A stretch of DNA of 64,000 nt from Bacteroidales bacterium (GTDB lineage: Bacteria > Bacteroidota > Bacteroidia > Bacteroidales > VadinHA17): assembly GCA_025454815.1 (NCBI GenBank), contig JALONR010000001.1, positions 55,287 through 119,286 on the forward strand, given 5' to 3'. This document shows, one piece after another, positions 8,689 to 16,877 of the stretch. The notes beneath the pieces are model-generated. The model made no database searches. It had not been told where the DNA came from and saw only the letters and a list, made by a program, of their open reading frames with translations. The position numbers and the translations under genes are program-made. Position 1 is the stretch's first letter. Every line of letters starts with the position of its first letter.

Positions 8689-10397
8689 GAAGAAGCGTAA
8701 TACTGGTCATATTCCTGCTGTTGACAGCAGGATGTTCAAGGAAGGTTATCTCACCGGCATTTGACCGGGAACGCGAGGTGAGAGCAGACAACAGGTATGA
8801 CTATATCCTTTCAGAAGCACTGAGACAGAAATATGTCGGCGATCTGAATGAGGCGGCAACCCTTTTTGAAAAGTGCATTGAACTTGACAAAAGCCGTGCT
8901 GTACCGTGGTTCGAGCTGGCACAGATGTACTCAGCTGCCGGTATAAGAGATAAATCGCTTAAATACGCAGCAACGGCTGCCAGACTGGAACCGGGGAACT
9001 ACTGGTATCAGCTGGCATGCGGCTCCCTGTTTACGCAGTACGAACAGAAGGATTCTGCCATTGTCTATTTTAAGAGGGCACAGATGGCTGACAGCCGCGC
9101 AATGGAGGTAAACGGAATACTGGCCGGACTCTATGCCGAGAAGGGCGAAACTGAACGGGCCGACTCCCTGTTCAGGCTCCTGGAAAGAGAAGGATCCCTT
9201 ACCCCGGATATGTCTCTGATGATGATATATGGCCTTTTAAACATAAAGAATTTTAAGGAGGCGGCAGAGAGAACCATAAGGCTTATTGACCAGAATCCCG
9301 GGGAAACCAGGTATAGTGCACTGCTGGCAGACATATATTTTGAAGACGGAAAAAAGGATAGAAGTGACAGTATATACCGTGAGGTAATTGAAAGAAATCC
9401 TGACGATATTGAGACTCAGCTGCTCTACCTGATGAGCCTGGTCTACCGGCAGGAGTATTCCGGAGTATCAGTTTTTCTTCAAAGGGTTTTTGAAAGTGAT
9501 GTGGTAGAAAGGGAAAGGAAGATAGCGATCGCCCAAAGGCTGGCAGGTGACAGTACTTATATTGAGGACAATGCAGGGTCTCTGGCGGAAGCCCTGCTGC
9601 TGCTGGAGAAGGAGTACCCCGGTGACGAGGAGGTGATGTCACTAAGGCCCGGAGTTTATGAAAGGGCAGGGCTGAAGGAGCTGGCCATACAAAGAAATGA
9701 AGAGATCATAAAGAATGTAAAGCAGGGATTCTGGTTTAAGGAACGGTTACTGATACTCTATGCTGATACTAAGGAGTACCGGAAAATGTATGATCTTGCT
9801 GCTGTTTATTCAAGGGAAAACAACCGCAGCATTCTGGGAAAGGTATATTATGCCATATCAGCCATGGAGATGAAGGAATATGATGTGGCCGATGCTGAAC
9901 TTAAGAAAGCTCTTATACTTGCGGGAAATGACCAGCAAATGAAGGTGCAGATCCTTTCCATGATGGGCGATCTCAGGTACAGGATGAAGGATTTCGAAGG
10001 GTCGTATGCAATATACGAGGAGGCCCTTGGCATAACCCCCGATGACCCTCTGCTCCTTAATAACTATGCATATTTTCTTGCGGAAGGCAACACAGAGCTT
10101 AAGAAAGCGCTGAAAATGGCAGAAAAGGTTATGGAAATGGAGGGAGGCAATCCTACATATATAGACACTTATGCCTGGATACTTTACAAGCTGGGAAAAT
10201 TCAGGGAAGCTCACCGGGAGATGTCCAGGATATTTGAAAACGGAGAAGAGCAGGATCCGGAACTCCTTGAGCACATGGGATATATAAAGAAAGCCCTTGG
10301 CAATTGCGGAGAGGCTGTAAGGTACTGGAGACGGGCCATTGAAGGGGATGAAACCAAGACATATCTTGAAGAAGAGATCAACAGATGTATGGAATAA
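8685..10397 (+). CDS. TPR-repeat lipoprotein
   Basis: A signal sequence with lipobox (LLLTAGC, lipidated Cys17) is followed by about 550 residues of tetratricopeptide-like helical repeats (for example [31 protein letters not shown] and [29 protein letters not shown]). TPR arrays are protein-interaction scaffolds; here probably at the outer or inner membrane facing the periplasm. No enzymatic motif is visible. The gene overlaps dut by 4 bases and the DUF4292 gene by 13, and the conserved arrangement with DUF4292 and EnvC suggests the three periplasmic products act in one envelope process (inference). Confidence 0.85.
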   Translation: MRRSVILVIFLLLTAGCSRKVISPAFDREREVRADNRYDYILSEALRQKYVGDLNEAATLFEKCIELDKSRAVPWFELAQMYSAAGIRDKSLKYAATAARLEPGNYWYQLACGSLFTQYEQKDSAIVYFKRAQMADSRAMEVNGILAGLYAEKGETERADSLFRLLEREGSLTPDMSLMMIYGLLNIKNFKEAAERTIRLIDQNPGETRYSALLADIYFEDGKKDRSDSIYREVIERNPDDIETQLLYLMSLVYRQEYSGVSVFLQRVFESDVVERERKIAIAQRLAGDSTYIEDNAGSLAEALLLLEKEYPGDEEVMSLRPGVYERAGLKELAIQRNEEIIKNVKQGFWFKERLLILYADTKEYRKMYDLAAVYSRENNRSILGKVYYAISAMEMKEYDVADAELKKALILAGNDQQMKVQILSMMGDLRYRMKDFEGSYAIYEEALGITPDDPLLLNNYAYFLAEGNTELKKALKMAEKVMEMEGGNPTYIDTYAWILYKLGKFREAHREMSRIFENGEEQDPELLEHMGYIKKALGNCGEAVRYWRRAIEGDETKTYLEEEINRCME

Positions 10398-11149
10398 TTA
10401 AATATGCAGGCCTGGTCTTTATTGTCATTGCGATAGCCGGATGCGCGGCGTTTCGTAAAGGCAGGGCAACAGATACGGTGGCAGAGCCCGGGGGGATGAA
10501 TTACGCTGCCGTGATTGATAATGTTGTAAACAACAACATTGCTGAAAAGGGATTTGAGATAAGGAAGGGTACGATAGAGCTGCGGGGAACTGAAATTGAG
10601 GGGAAGTTTGGTTTACACGCCAGGCTGAACAGCAGGGGAGACTTTTATGGCTCCGTCAGAGGACCACTGGGCATTGAGCTTGTACGGCTTTTAATGGTCG
10701 GAAACGATATCGCTGCAATAGACAGGTTCAATAAAACGGTTTATATCGGGAAGAAGGACGATATCCTGAAAAAGAATGGTATGCCGGAAGATTTCATGGA
10801 AATAATTTTTGGAGATATGCCGGCAGAGAATGTCCGAAATTTCTCTTACGGGGAAAATAGTCAGTTAAAGGTCACGGCAGGGGATGAGAACTTCATAAGG
10901 GAGATCTCCATATGTCCTGACGAAATGAAGATATGCAATCAAAGAATCGATGCAATATACTCAGGACAAGAGATATATATTACATTTGGCGAATTCGGAA
11001 CCAGTGGCGGCAAAAGATATCCGTCGGTTATTGAGATGAGTGAAGGAAAAAGAATGTTTCACGTGAAACTATTAATTGATGATTTGATATACGGATACGA
11101 TTCTGATATAGAATTTAACCTGCCCTCATACAGGAGAGAATCATTGTGA
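10385..11149 (+). CDS. DUF4292 family lipoprotein
   Basis: The 254-residue protein has a lipoprotein signal (IVIAIAGC, lipidated Cys20) followed by a mainly beta-strand domain resembling Bacteroidota DUF4292, which is LolB/LolA-like in fold by family knowledge. Such a fold could bind a lipid or lipoprotein, but nothing here proves it. It overlaps the TPR gene upstream by 13 bases and the EnvC-like gene downstream by 4 (GTGA). The coding sequence contains a 15-of-16 match to the parS consensus at 11055-11070, encoding MFHVKL. Confidence 0.72.
   Translation: MYGIIKYAGLVFIVIAIAGCAAFRKGRATDTVAEPGGMNYAAVIDNVVNNNIAEKGFEIRKGTIELRGTEIEGKFGLHARLNSRGDFYGSVRGPLGIELVRLLMVGNDIAAIDRFNKTVYIGKKDDILKKNGMPEDFMEIIFGDMPAENVRNFSYGENSQLKVTAGDENFIREISICPDEMKICNQRIDAIYSGQEIYITFGEFGTSGGKRYPSVIEMSEGKRMFHVKLLIDDLIYGYDSDIEFNLPSYRRESL
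11055..11070. promoter_or_regulatory. parS-like ParB-binding site 1
   Basis: The sequence is TGTTTCACGTGAAACT, identical to the widely conserved parS consensus TGTTTCACGTGAAACA except for the last base. It lies inside the DUF4292 coding sequence. One-mismatch matches to a 16-mer are expected about once per 90 Mb of random unbiased sequence, so chance is unlikely. Confidence 0.75.
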
Positions 11150-12327
11150 AAATAAAGTACTTAATATTGATTCTGGCAATCCTTTCGACGCGATTCATTA
11201 ATGGGCAATCGCGTGCGGAACTGGAGGATATGAGAAGAAAAAACCTTCAGGAGATCGAATATGTGGACCGGATGCTGAAGGCTACTGCAACGCAGAAAAA
11301 TGAAAACATAAATGAACTGAGGGTCATCGGCCGGAAATTGAATCTGAGGGAGAAATTAATCAATGAATACGGCCAGGAGATTAGCCTCCTTGAATACAGA
11401 ATATCACTGAACAGTCTGGCTACCGAAATGCTGGAACAGGACCTTAATGAACTTAAGAACGAGTATGCGAGGTCTATTGTAAGCGCGTACAAGGCTACTA
11501 AAGGAACTCCGGCACTCGCGTTTATTCTCTCATCTTCAGATTTCAACCAGGGATACAAGAGACTGAAATATATCCAGCAGGTGGCGAAGTACAGGAGAAA
11601 GGAAACTGAAACTATTGAGACTCTGTACAACGAGCTTAACAGCACAAGGGAAAGGCTTGAAAAGGACAGGAAAAATGTAAACGACCTTAAAAACAAGGAG
11701 GTGAGGCAGAAGCAAATGCTGAGCGAGGAGCAGAACAGGAAGGAGAGGCTTGTTACCACGCTCAGCAGAAAGGAAAAGCAACTGAAGCAGGAACTTGATG
11801 AGAAAAGGAGAATTGCGCGGCAGATCGAAAAGGAGATTGAAAAACTCATTGAGGAGGAACGGAAGAGAAGCGAAACTGTTCCCATGAGCAGGGAAATGAA
11901 AGTAATAGGTGATTCTTTCGGAGAGAATAAGGGAAAGATTCCCTGGCCTGTTGACAGAGGCATCATAACCGGGCATTTCGGATTGCAGCCTCACCCTGTG
12001 CTGAAGAATGTTACCGAGGACAATATTGGGATTGAGATAACTTCAAGCGGACAAACCAAGGCAAGGTCGGTTTTTAAAGGAGAAGTAGTGCGTGTTTTTG
12101 CGATTTCAGGTGCAAATATGGCTGTAATTGTAAGGCACGGAAAGTACCTCACGGTATATCAGAACCTGGTTAATGTGAAGGTTAAGGCGGGTGACAGTGT
12201 AACACTTGGGCAGGAGATAGGGGATGTTTACATGGATAACGGAGATGGTGGCAAATCTGTGCTGAAGTTTATGGTATACGAGGAGAAGAAAAAGCTTGAC
12301 CCGGAGCAGTGGCTTACAAAAAAATGA
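11146..12327 (+). CDS. EnvC-like murein hydrolase activator with degenerate LytM/M23 domain
   Basis: After a signal peptide (cleavage near residue 20) come long coiled-coil segments (about 22-115 and 150-245) and a C-terminal LytM/peptidase M23 fold (about 264-393). This is the EnvC architecture; EnvC activates periplasmic amidases during cell separation. The zinc-site residues of active LytM enzymes are replaced: the HxxxD motif reads N293-IGI-E297 and the HxH motif reads V372-L-K374. Only His331 of the catalytic set remains, so the domain is probably a non-hydrolytic activator. GTG at 11146 overlaps the upstream stop (GTGA). It is the last gene of the operon that begins with the flippase. 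Confidence 0.85.
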   Translation: MKIKYLILILAILSTRFINGQSRAELEDMRRKNLQEIEYVDRMLKATATQKNENINELRVIGRKLNLREKLINEYGQEISLLEYRISLNSLATEMLEQDLNELKNEYARSIVSAYKATKGTPALAFILSSSDFNQGYKRLKYIQQVAKYRRKETETIETLYNELNSTRERLEKDRKNVNDLKNKEVRQKQMLSEEQNRKERLVTTLSRKEKQLKQELDEKRRIARQIEKEIEKLIEEERKRSETVPMSREMKVIGDSFGENKGKIPWPVDRGIITGHFGLQPHPVLKNVTEDNIGIEITSSGQTKARSVFKGEVVRVFAISGANMAVIVRHGKYLTVYQNLVNVKVKAGDSVTLGQEIGDVYMDNGDGGKSVLKFMVYEEKKKLDPEQWLTKK

Positions 12328-12384
12328 CTAAATTTTGCAACAAATAAATACCCTTTCAGTTATAAAAGTGATAGGGAAACAGGA

Positions 12385-12777
12385 ATGGAAAGCATTACTA
12401 TAAATTCAGACATTGAAAAACTGCGGGTTGTAGAAACGCTGGTAGATACGTTATCAAAGAAGCTTGGTATCTCTGATGAGGTATACGGAAAGATCCTTAT
12501 ATCTACGGTTGAGGCGGTCAACAATGCAATTCTTCATGGAAACAAGGGTAATGCTGACAAGATGGTCACGGTCAATTTCACCGCTGACGGAAATCTGTTT
12601 GAAGTTACCGTAACCGACGAGGGAGATGGTTTTGAATACAATAACCTGCCTGACCCTACGGATCCCGAGAATATTGAGAACCTTCATGGCCGCGGAGTGT
12701 TTATTATGAAAAGCCTCGCAGATGTGATCGAATACAATGATTCGGGCAACCAGGTAAAAATGCGGTTTAAATACTGA
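12385..12777 (+). CDS. RsbW-like ATP-binding protein (anti-sigma kinase type HATPase)
   Basis: This 130-residue single-domain protein is a GHKL ATPase of the RsbW/SpoIIAB type. Visible are the N-box EAVNNAILHGNKGN, the G1 box DEGDGF and the G2-like GRGVFIM. Family members are serine kinases that bind and phosphorylate anti-anti-sigma (STAS) proteins, but no STAS protein or matching sigma factor is adjacent. Partners are therefore unknown. It starts 57 bases after the envC-like gene and precedes ybeY by 4 bases, so it is co-transcribed with ybeY-mnmG. A promoter-like CTAAATTTTG lies just after 12328, one base too widely spaced to match TAnnTTTG. Confidence 0.82.
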   Translation: MESITINSDIEKLRVVETLVDTLSKKLGISDEVYGKILISTVEAVNNAILHGNKGNADKMVTVNFTADGNLFEVTVTDEGDGFEYNNLPDPTDPENIENLHGRGVFIMKSLADVIEYNDSGNQVKMRFKY

Positions 12778-12781
12778 GAAC

Positions 12782-13204
12782 TTGAAAGTAAGCTTCCATT
12801 ACGATATAGAAAATTTCAGACTGCGGGACAGCAGGATAATCAAAAAGGTAATAGGAAGAATTATTTCGGATGCCCGGTTGAAGGCCGGAAAGATTGACGT
12901 TATAATAACCAGTGATGAAAAGGTTTATGAGATAAACTCTGAATTCCTGGGTCATGACTATTATACTGACATTATTACATTTAATTATAATAAAGGCAAC
13001 ACCGTTAACGGTGAAATATACATAAGTGAAGACAGGGTAAGGGAAAATGCAAGAGAATTTGAAGTTTCGCCTGCCTGTGAAATACGGAGAGTCATTTTCC
13101 ACGGTTTCCTTCATTTATGCGGGTATGATGACAGTACAGCGGGGGAGAAGAAGAAGATGTCTGAGATGGAAGAGATGTATCTGGCCTTATCATATGCCGA
13201 ATGA
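12782..13204 (+). CDS. ybeY: Endoribonuclease YbeY
   Basis: YbeY is a metal-dependent RNase involved in 16S rRNA 3' end maturation and ribosome quality control. The signature segment is HGFLHLCGYDD followed by a conserved Glu/Met tail (EKKKMSEMEEMYL). The third metal position, normally His in HGxLHLxGYDH, is Asp here. I believe such substitutions occur elsewhere in Bacteroidota, so this is probably not inactivating. TTG at 12782 is the start, 4 bases after the preceding stop, and the 3' end overlaps mnmG by four bases (ATGA). Confidence 0.92.
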   Translation: MKVSFHYDIENFRLRDSRIIKKVIGRIISDARLKAGKIDVIITSDEKVYEINSEFLGHDYYTDIITFNYNKGNTVNGEIYISEDRVRENAREFEVSPACEIRRVIFHGFLHLCGYDDSTAGEKKKMSEMEEMYLALSYAE

Positions 13205-15075
13205 ACTTCAGGTATGATATAATAGTGGTTGGCGGAGGACATGCCGGCTGTGAGGCTGCGCATATTGCTGCCGTCATGGGCGCAAAGACCCTCCTTATAA
13301 CCATGGATATGACAAAACTTGCCCAGATGTCATGCAATCCGGCTATGGGAGGCATAGCTAAGGGGCAGATAATCAGAGAGATAGATGCGCTGGGTGGCGT
13401 TTCTGGCATTGTCACTGACAGAACCATGATACAGTTCCGGATGCTGAACCGCAGCAAGGGTCCTGCAATGTGGAGCCCGAGGGCCCAGTGTGACAGGATG
13501 CTGTTCAGCAGGGAATGGAGAAAAGTGCTTGAAGAGACAGACAGCCTCAGTATATGGCAGGAACAGGCGAATGAACTGATAGTTGAAGAAGGTACTGTGA
13601 GAGGGGTGAGGACTACATTCGGAACAGAATTCTGGTCTGACGCTGTAATACTTACCAACGGTACGTTCCTAAACGGCCTGATGCATGTGGGGTTTAATAC
13701 AATGGCGGGAGGACGGTCAGGCGATCCCGCATCCAGGGGGATCAGTGATCAGCTGAGGGATCTTGGTTTTGAGGTTGAAAGACTTAAGACCGGAACCAGC
13801 GCCAGGGTTGATGGCAGAAGCATTGATTTTTCTGCCATGACAGAACAAAAGGGTGACGGAGATGGACGGTGCTTCTCATATCTGCATGACAGGATAGATA
13901 TACATGACGAAAGAAGCTGTTATATAACCCACACAAACGAAAGGGCTCATGAAGTATTGAGGGAAGGATTGAAGTTTTCTCCACTGTTTACCGGAAGGAT
14001 AAAGGGGAGAGGGCCGAGATACTGTCCCAGCGTGGAGGACAAGATTGTTACATTTGCAGGGAAGGAATCTCATCAGCTTTTCCTGGAACCGGAAGGTTGG
14101 GATACCAATGAATATTACATAAATGGTTTTGCCAGCAGTCTTAAGCTCGAATCACAGCTGGGTGCACTTAAGGAGGTAAAAGGACTGGAGAATGTTGTTA
14201 TTTACCGGCCGGGTTATGCAATTGAATATGATTTCTTCCAGCCGACACAGCTCAGACACTCACTGGAAACAAAGAAGGTTGCGGGTCTGTTCTTTGCCGG
14301 ACAGATTAATGGTACAACCGGGTACGAGGAGGCAGCTGCACAGGGTCTGATGGCTGGAATAAATGCAGTTCTCAGGATTCGGGGAAAGAAGCCTTTTGTA
14401 CTTAAAAGGGACGAAGCCTATATCGGTGTCCTGATAGATGATCTGGTGACAAAGGGCGTTGATGAACCCTACAGGATGTTCACCTCCAGGGCTGAATACA
14501 GAATTCTGCTCAGGCAGGATAACGCTGACGAGAGACTCACCCCGCTTGCAGAAGAACTTGGCACGGCAACAAAAGACAGGATTAAACGGCTTGAGGAAAA
14601 GTACCGGATGACAGAAGAGATTATGGCCTTTCTGAAAAGTTATAGTATTTCACCCTTGGAGATTAATTTGTTCCTTGAAGAGAAAGGAACATCAGTAATC
14701 AGCCAGAAAATAAAGGCTGTAAATATTGCAACCAGACCGCAGATAGAACTTGAAGAACTCCTGAATAGAATTCCCGGTGCAGCTAAGCTGAGCTGTTTCA
14801 GTTCGGAAAGGAAAACTGAGATTATTGAAGCTGCAGAAATAAGGATAAAGTATTCAGGTTACCTTGAAAGGGAGAGAGGAGTTGCAGAGAAGATCAAGAG
14901 GCTTGAAGATCTCAGGATACCGGATGAGATCGTATACGAGGAGCTTACTTCAATATCGACTGAAGGAAGGCAGAAACTGGGAAAAATCAGGCCGGCAACT
15001 ATTGGCCAGGCTTCGCGTATAAGCGGAGTATCTTCTTCTGACGTTTCCATTCTGATAATGTATCTCGGCAGATAA
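13201..15075 (+). CDS. mnmG: tRNA uridine-5-carboxymethylaminomethyl modification enzyme MnmG (GidA)
   Basis: MnmG, with MnmE, installs the carboxymethylaminomethyl group at U34 of certain tRNAs, using FAD, NADH and methylene-tetrahydrofolate. The N-terminal dinucleotide fold is clear (IIVVGGGHAGCEAAHIAA), as are MSCNPAMGGIAKGQ and the C-terminal FTSRAEYRILLRQDNAD with the helical tail. Length (624) is normal. It overlaps ybeY by four bases. In many bacteria this gene marks the replication-origin region, and a perfect parS-like palindrome follows its stop by seven bases. Confidence 0.97.
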   Translation: MNFRYDIIVVGGGHAGCEAAHIAAVMGAKTLLITMDMTKLAQMSCNPAMGGIAKGQIIREIDALGGVSGIVTDRTMIQFRMLNRSKGPAMWSPRAQCDRMLFSREWRKVLEETDSLSIWQEQANELIVEEGTVRGVRTTFGTEFWSDAVILTNGTFLNGLMHVGFNTMAGGRSGDPASRGISDQLRDLGFEVERLKTGTSARVDGRSIDFSAMTEQKGDGDGRCFSYLHDRIDIHDERSCYITHTNERAHEVLREGLKFSPLFTGRIKGRGPRYCPSVEDKIVTFAGKESHQLFLEPEGWDTNEYYINGFASSLKLESQLGALKEVKGLENVVIYRPGYAIEYDFFQPTQLRHSLETKKVAGLFFAGQINGTTGYEEAAAQGLMAGINAVLRIRGKKPFVLKRDEAYIGVLIDDLVTKGVDEPYRMFTSRAEYRILLRQDNADERLTPLAEELGTATKDRIKRLEEKYRMTEEIMAFLKSYSISPLEINLFLEEKGTSVISQKIKAVNIATRPQIELEELLNRIPGAAKLSCFSSERKTEIIEAAEIRIKYSGYLERERGVAEKIKRLEDLRIPDEIVYEELTSISTEGRQKLGKIRPATIGQASRISGVSSSDVSILIMYLGR

Positions 15076-15082
15076 TTTCAAG

Positions 15083-15098
15083 TGTTCCACGTGGAACA
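15083..15098. promoter_or_regulatory. parS-like ParB-binding site 2
   Basis: TGTTCCACGTGGAACA is a perfect 16-base palindrome. It differs from the consensus TGTTTCACGTGAAACA by two symmetric changes (T5C and A12G). It lies between the mnmG stop and the ade start. Confidence 0.78.
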
Positions 15099-15115
15099 TT
15101 TTTTCAATATATATT

Positions 15116-16759
15116 ATGAATATTGCAGGTAAAATTATTGATGTGCATAAAAGGCGCATTTACCCCGGGATTGTTACTATTTCAGCCGGGAAGATAGAGT
15201 CTGTGGTTGAAACAGGTGAAAGTCCCGGTCATTTTATTATGCCAGGGCTCGCAGATGCACATGTTCACATTGAAAGCAGCATGCTTGTCCCGTCCCATTT
15301 TGCCGTGGCTGCAGTGAGACACGGCACGGTGGCCGTAGTGACTGACCCGCATGAGATTGCCAATGTGCTCGGCAGGGAGGGGGTAAAATTCATGCTTGAC
15401 AATGCAGAAAGCGTTCCCTTAAAGATGGTTTTCGGAGCCCCTTCATGTGTACCGGCCACATCATCCGAAAGCGCAGGAGCAAAAATAAATTCCGCGGAAA
15501 TAAAAGAAATGCTTCTTGAGGGGAGGGTTAAATTCCTGGCTGAGATGATGAACTTCCCGGGAGTTGTATATGACGATCCTGAAGTTCATGGCAAGCTTAA
15601 AGCTGCAAGGGAGGCCGGGGTTCCGATTGACGGACATGCACCTGGCCTGACAGGCGAAGAGCTGAAAAAATACATCGGATCAGGCATATCAACAGACCAT
15701 GAATGTACTTCCATTGAAGAAGCTCTGGAGAAAATTTCAGGCGGAATGAAAATACTCATCCGGGAAGGAAGTGCCGCAAAAAACCTTGAGACTCTTGCAC
15801 CCCTGCTGACATACCACCCCGGTGAGGTGATGCTGTGCACTGACGACCTCCACCCGGAAACACTCCTTGGCGGACATATTAACAGGCTCGTGGCACGCCT
15901 GATCACCATGGGCTATGACATGTTTGACGTGATCCGCGCAGCCACCCTTAATACATTTAACCATTATCACATCGGTGCAGGAACCCTGAAACCGGGAGAT
16001 CCTGCTGATTTTATTATCATTGATGATCCTTCAGCAATGAACGTCCGTCAAACCTGGATAGACGGCCAATGTGTATATGACGGTGATAAAACCCTGTTTA
16101 CTCCCGGAGAAGTAGTAAAAATCAATAAATTCAAATGCACGCGGCTCCTGCAGGATGAAATCAGGGTGATAAACGAGGGTGGCAGAATCAATGTGATTGT
16201 CGCAGTTAACGGAGAACTGACAACAGAAGCTGAAATATTGCGCACAGGAGAAGATGAATTTGTCTTGCCCAGGCCTGAGGAGGACCTCCTTAAAATTGTT
16301 GTCAAGGAAAGATATAACGACAAGCCTCCGGCAGTCGGATTCATAAAGGGATTCGGATTGAAGAGGGGGGCAATGGCCTCTTCAGTGGCACATGACAGTC
16401 ACAACATCATAGCCGTAGGAACAAATGACCGTGATATTGTAACAGCAATCAACCTGATAATCGATGCCGGCGGAGGCATGTCCGTAGCCTCGGACGATGG
16501 TGCAGAAATACTGAAACTGCCGGTGGCAGGTATCATGTCAGACCTCCCTGTAACAGCGATGGCCTCACGTTATGAAAAACTCTCTGAAACGGTTAAGGCC
16601 CTGGGATCCAGGCTTGATGCCCCGTTTATGACCCTCTCGTTCATGGCATTGCTGGTAATTCCAAAACTGAAAATGAGCGACAGGGGATTGTTTGACGGAG
16701 TGGCATTCCGCCATATTCCCCTGTTTGTACCAAATCCCTACGATAAATACCGCACTTAG
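15116..16759 (+). CDS. ade: Adenine deaminase
   Basis: Ade converts adenine to hypoxanthine and ammonia in purine salvage. The 547-residue protein has the amidohydrolase metal motif (MPGLADAHVHIESSM), a second metal region (PIDGHAPGLTGEEL, CTDDLHPETLLGGHI) and the Ade-specific C-terminal domain (SSVAHDSHNIIAVGTNDRDI). Length and motif order match the bacterial AdeC family. The start ATG lies 17 bases after the parS-like palindrome, so ParB loading there could affect its transcription (inference). No purine transport gene is adjacent. Confidence 0.95.
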   Translation: MNIAGKIIDVHKRRIYPGIVTISAGKIESVVETGESPGHFIMPGLADAHVHIESSMLVPSHFAVAAVRHGTVAVVTDPHEIANVLGREGVKFMLDNAESVPLKMVFGAPSCVPATSSESAGAKINSAEIKEMLLEGRVKFLAEMMNFPGVVYDDPEVHGKLKAAREAGVPIDGHAPGLTGEELKKYIGSGISTDHECTSIEEALEKISGGMKILIREGSAAKNLETLAPLLTYHPGEVMLCTDDLHPETLLGGHINRLVARLITMGYDMFDVIRAATLNTFNHYHIGAGTLKPGDPADFIIIDDPSAMNVRQTWIDGQCVYDGDKTLFTPGEVVKINKFKCTRLLQDEIRVINEGGRINVIVAVNGELTTEAEILRTGEDEFVLPRPEEDLLKIVVKERYNDKPPAVGFIKGFGLKRGAMASSVAHDSHNIIAVGTNDRDIVTAINLIIDAGGGMSVASDDGAEILKLPVAGIMSDLPVTAMASRYEKLSETVKALGSRLDAPFMTLSFMALLVIPKLKMSDRGLFDGVAFRHIPLFVPNPYDKYRT

Positions 16760-16828
16760 AACCGGTTAAATAGCAGTCGGGCGACTCACTCAATTTTGTT
16801 CCTCCCGTCCATCTCTTGTCATAATTTC

Positions 16829-16836
16829 TAACTTTG
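16829..16836 (+). promoter_or_regulatory. -7 promoter element for uvrC
   Basis: TAACTTTG is an exact TAnnTTTG match, 41 bases before ATG 16878 in the 118-base gap between ade and uvrC. No TTG at the expected -33 distance is present. Confidence 0.42.
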
Positions 16837-16877
16837 CGATTTGCAGTGCTCTCCTGCGCTGCAATCAATAATGGCAT

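Noticed and set aside
11247..11966. Long minus-strand reading frame (239 codons)
   Set aside because: It is the antisense of the EnvC coiled coil; its Ser/Leu/Phe-rich composition is the mirror of Glu/Lys/Arg-rich codons.
12328..12340. CTAAATTTTG as a promoter for the RsbW-like gene
   Set aside because: The spacing is one base longer than TAnnTTTG; not strong enough to list.
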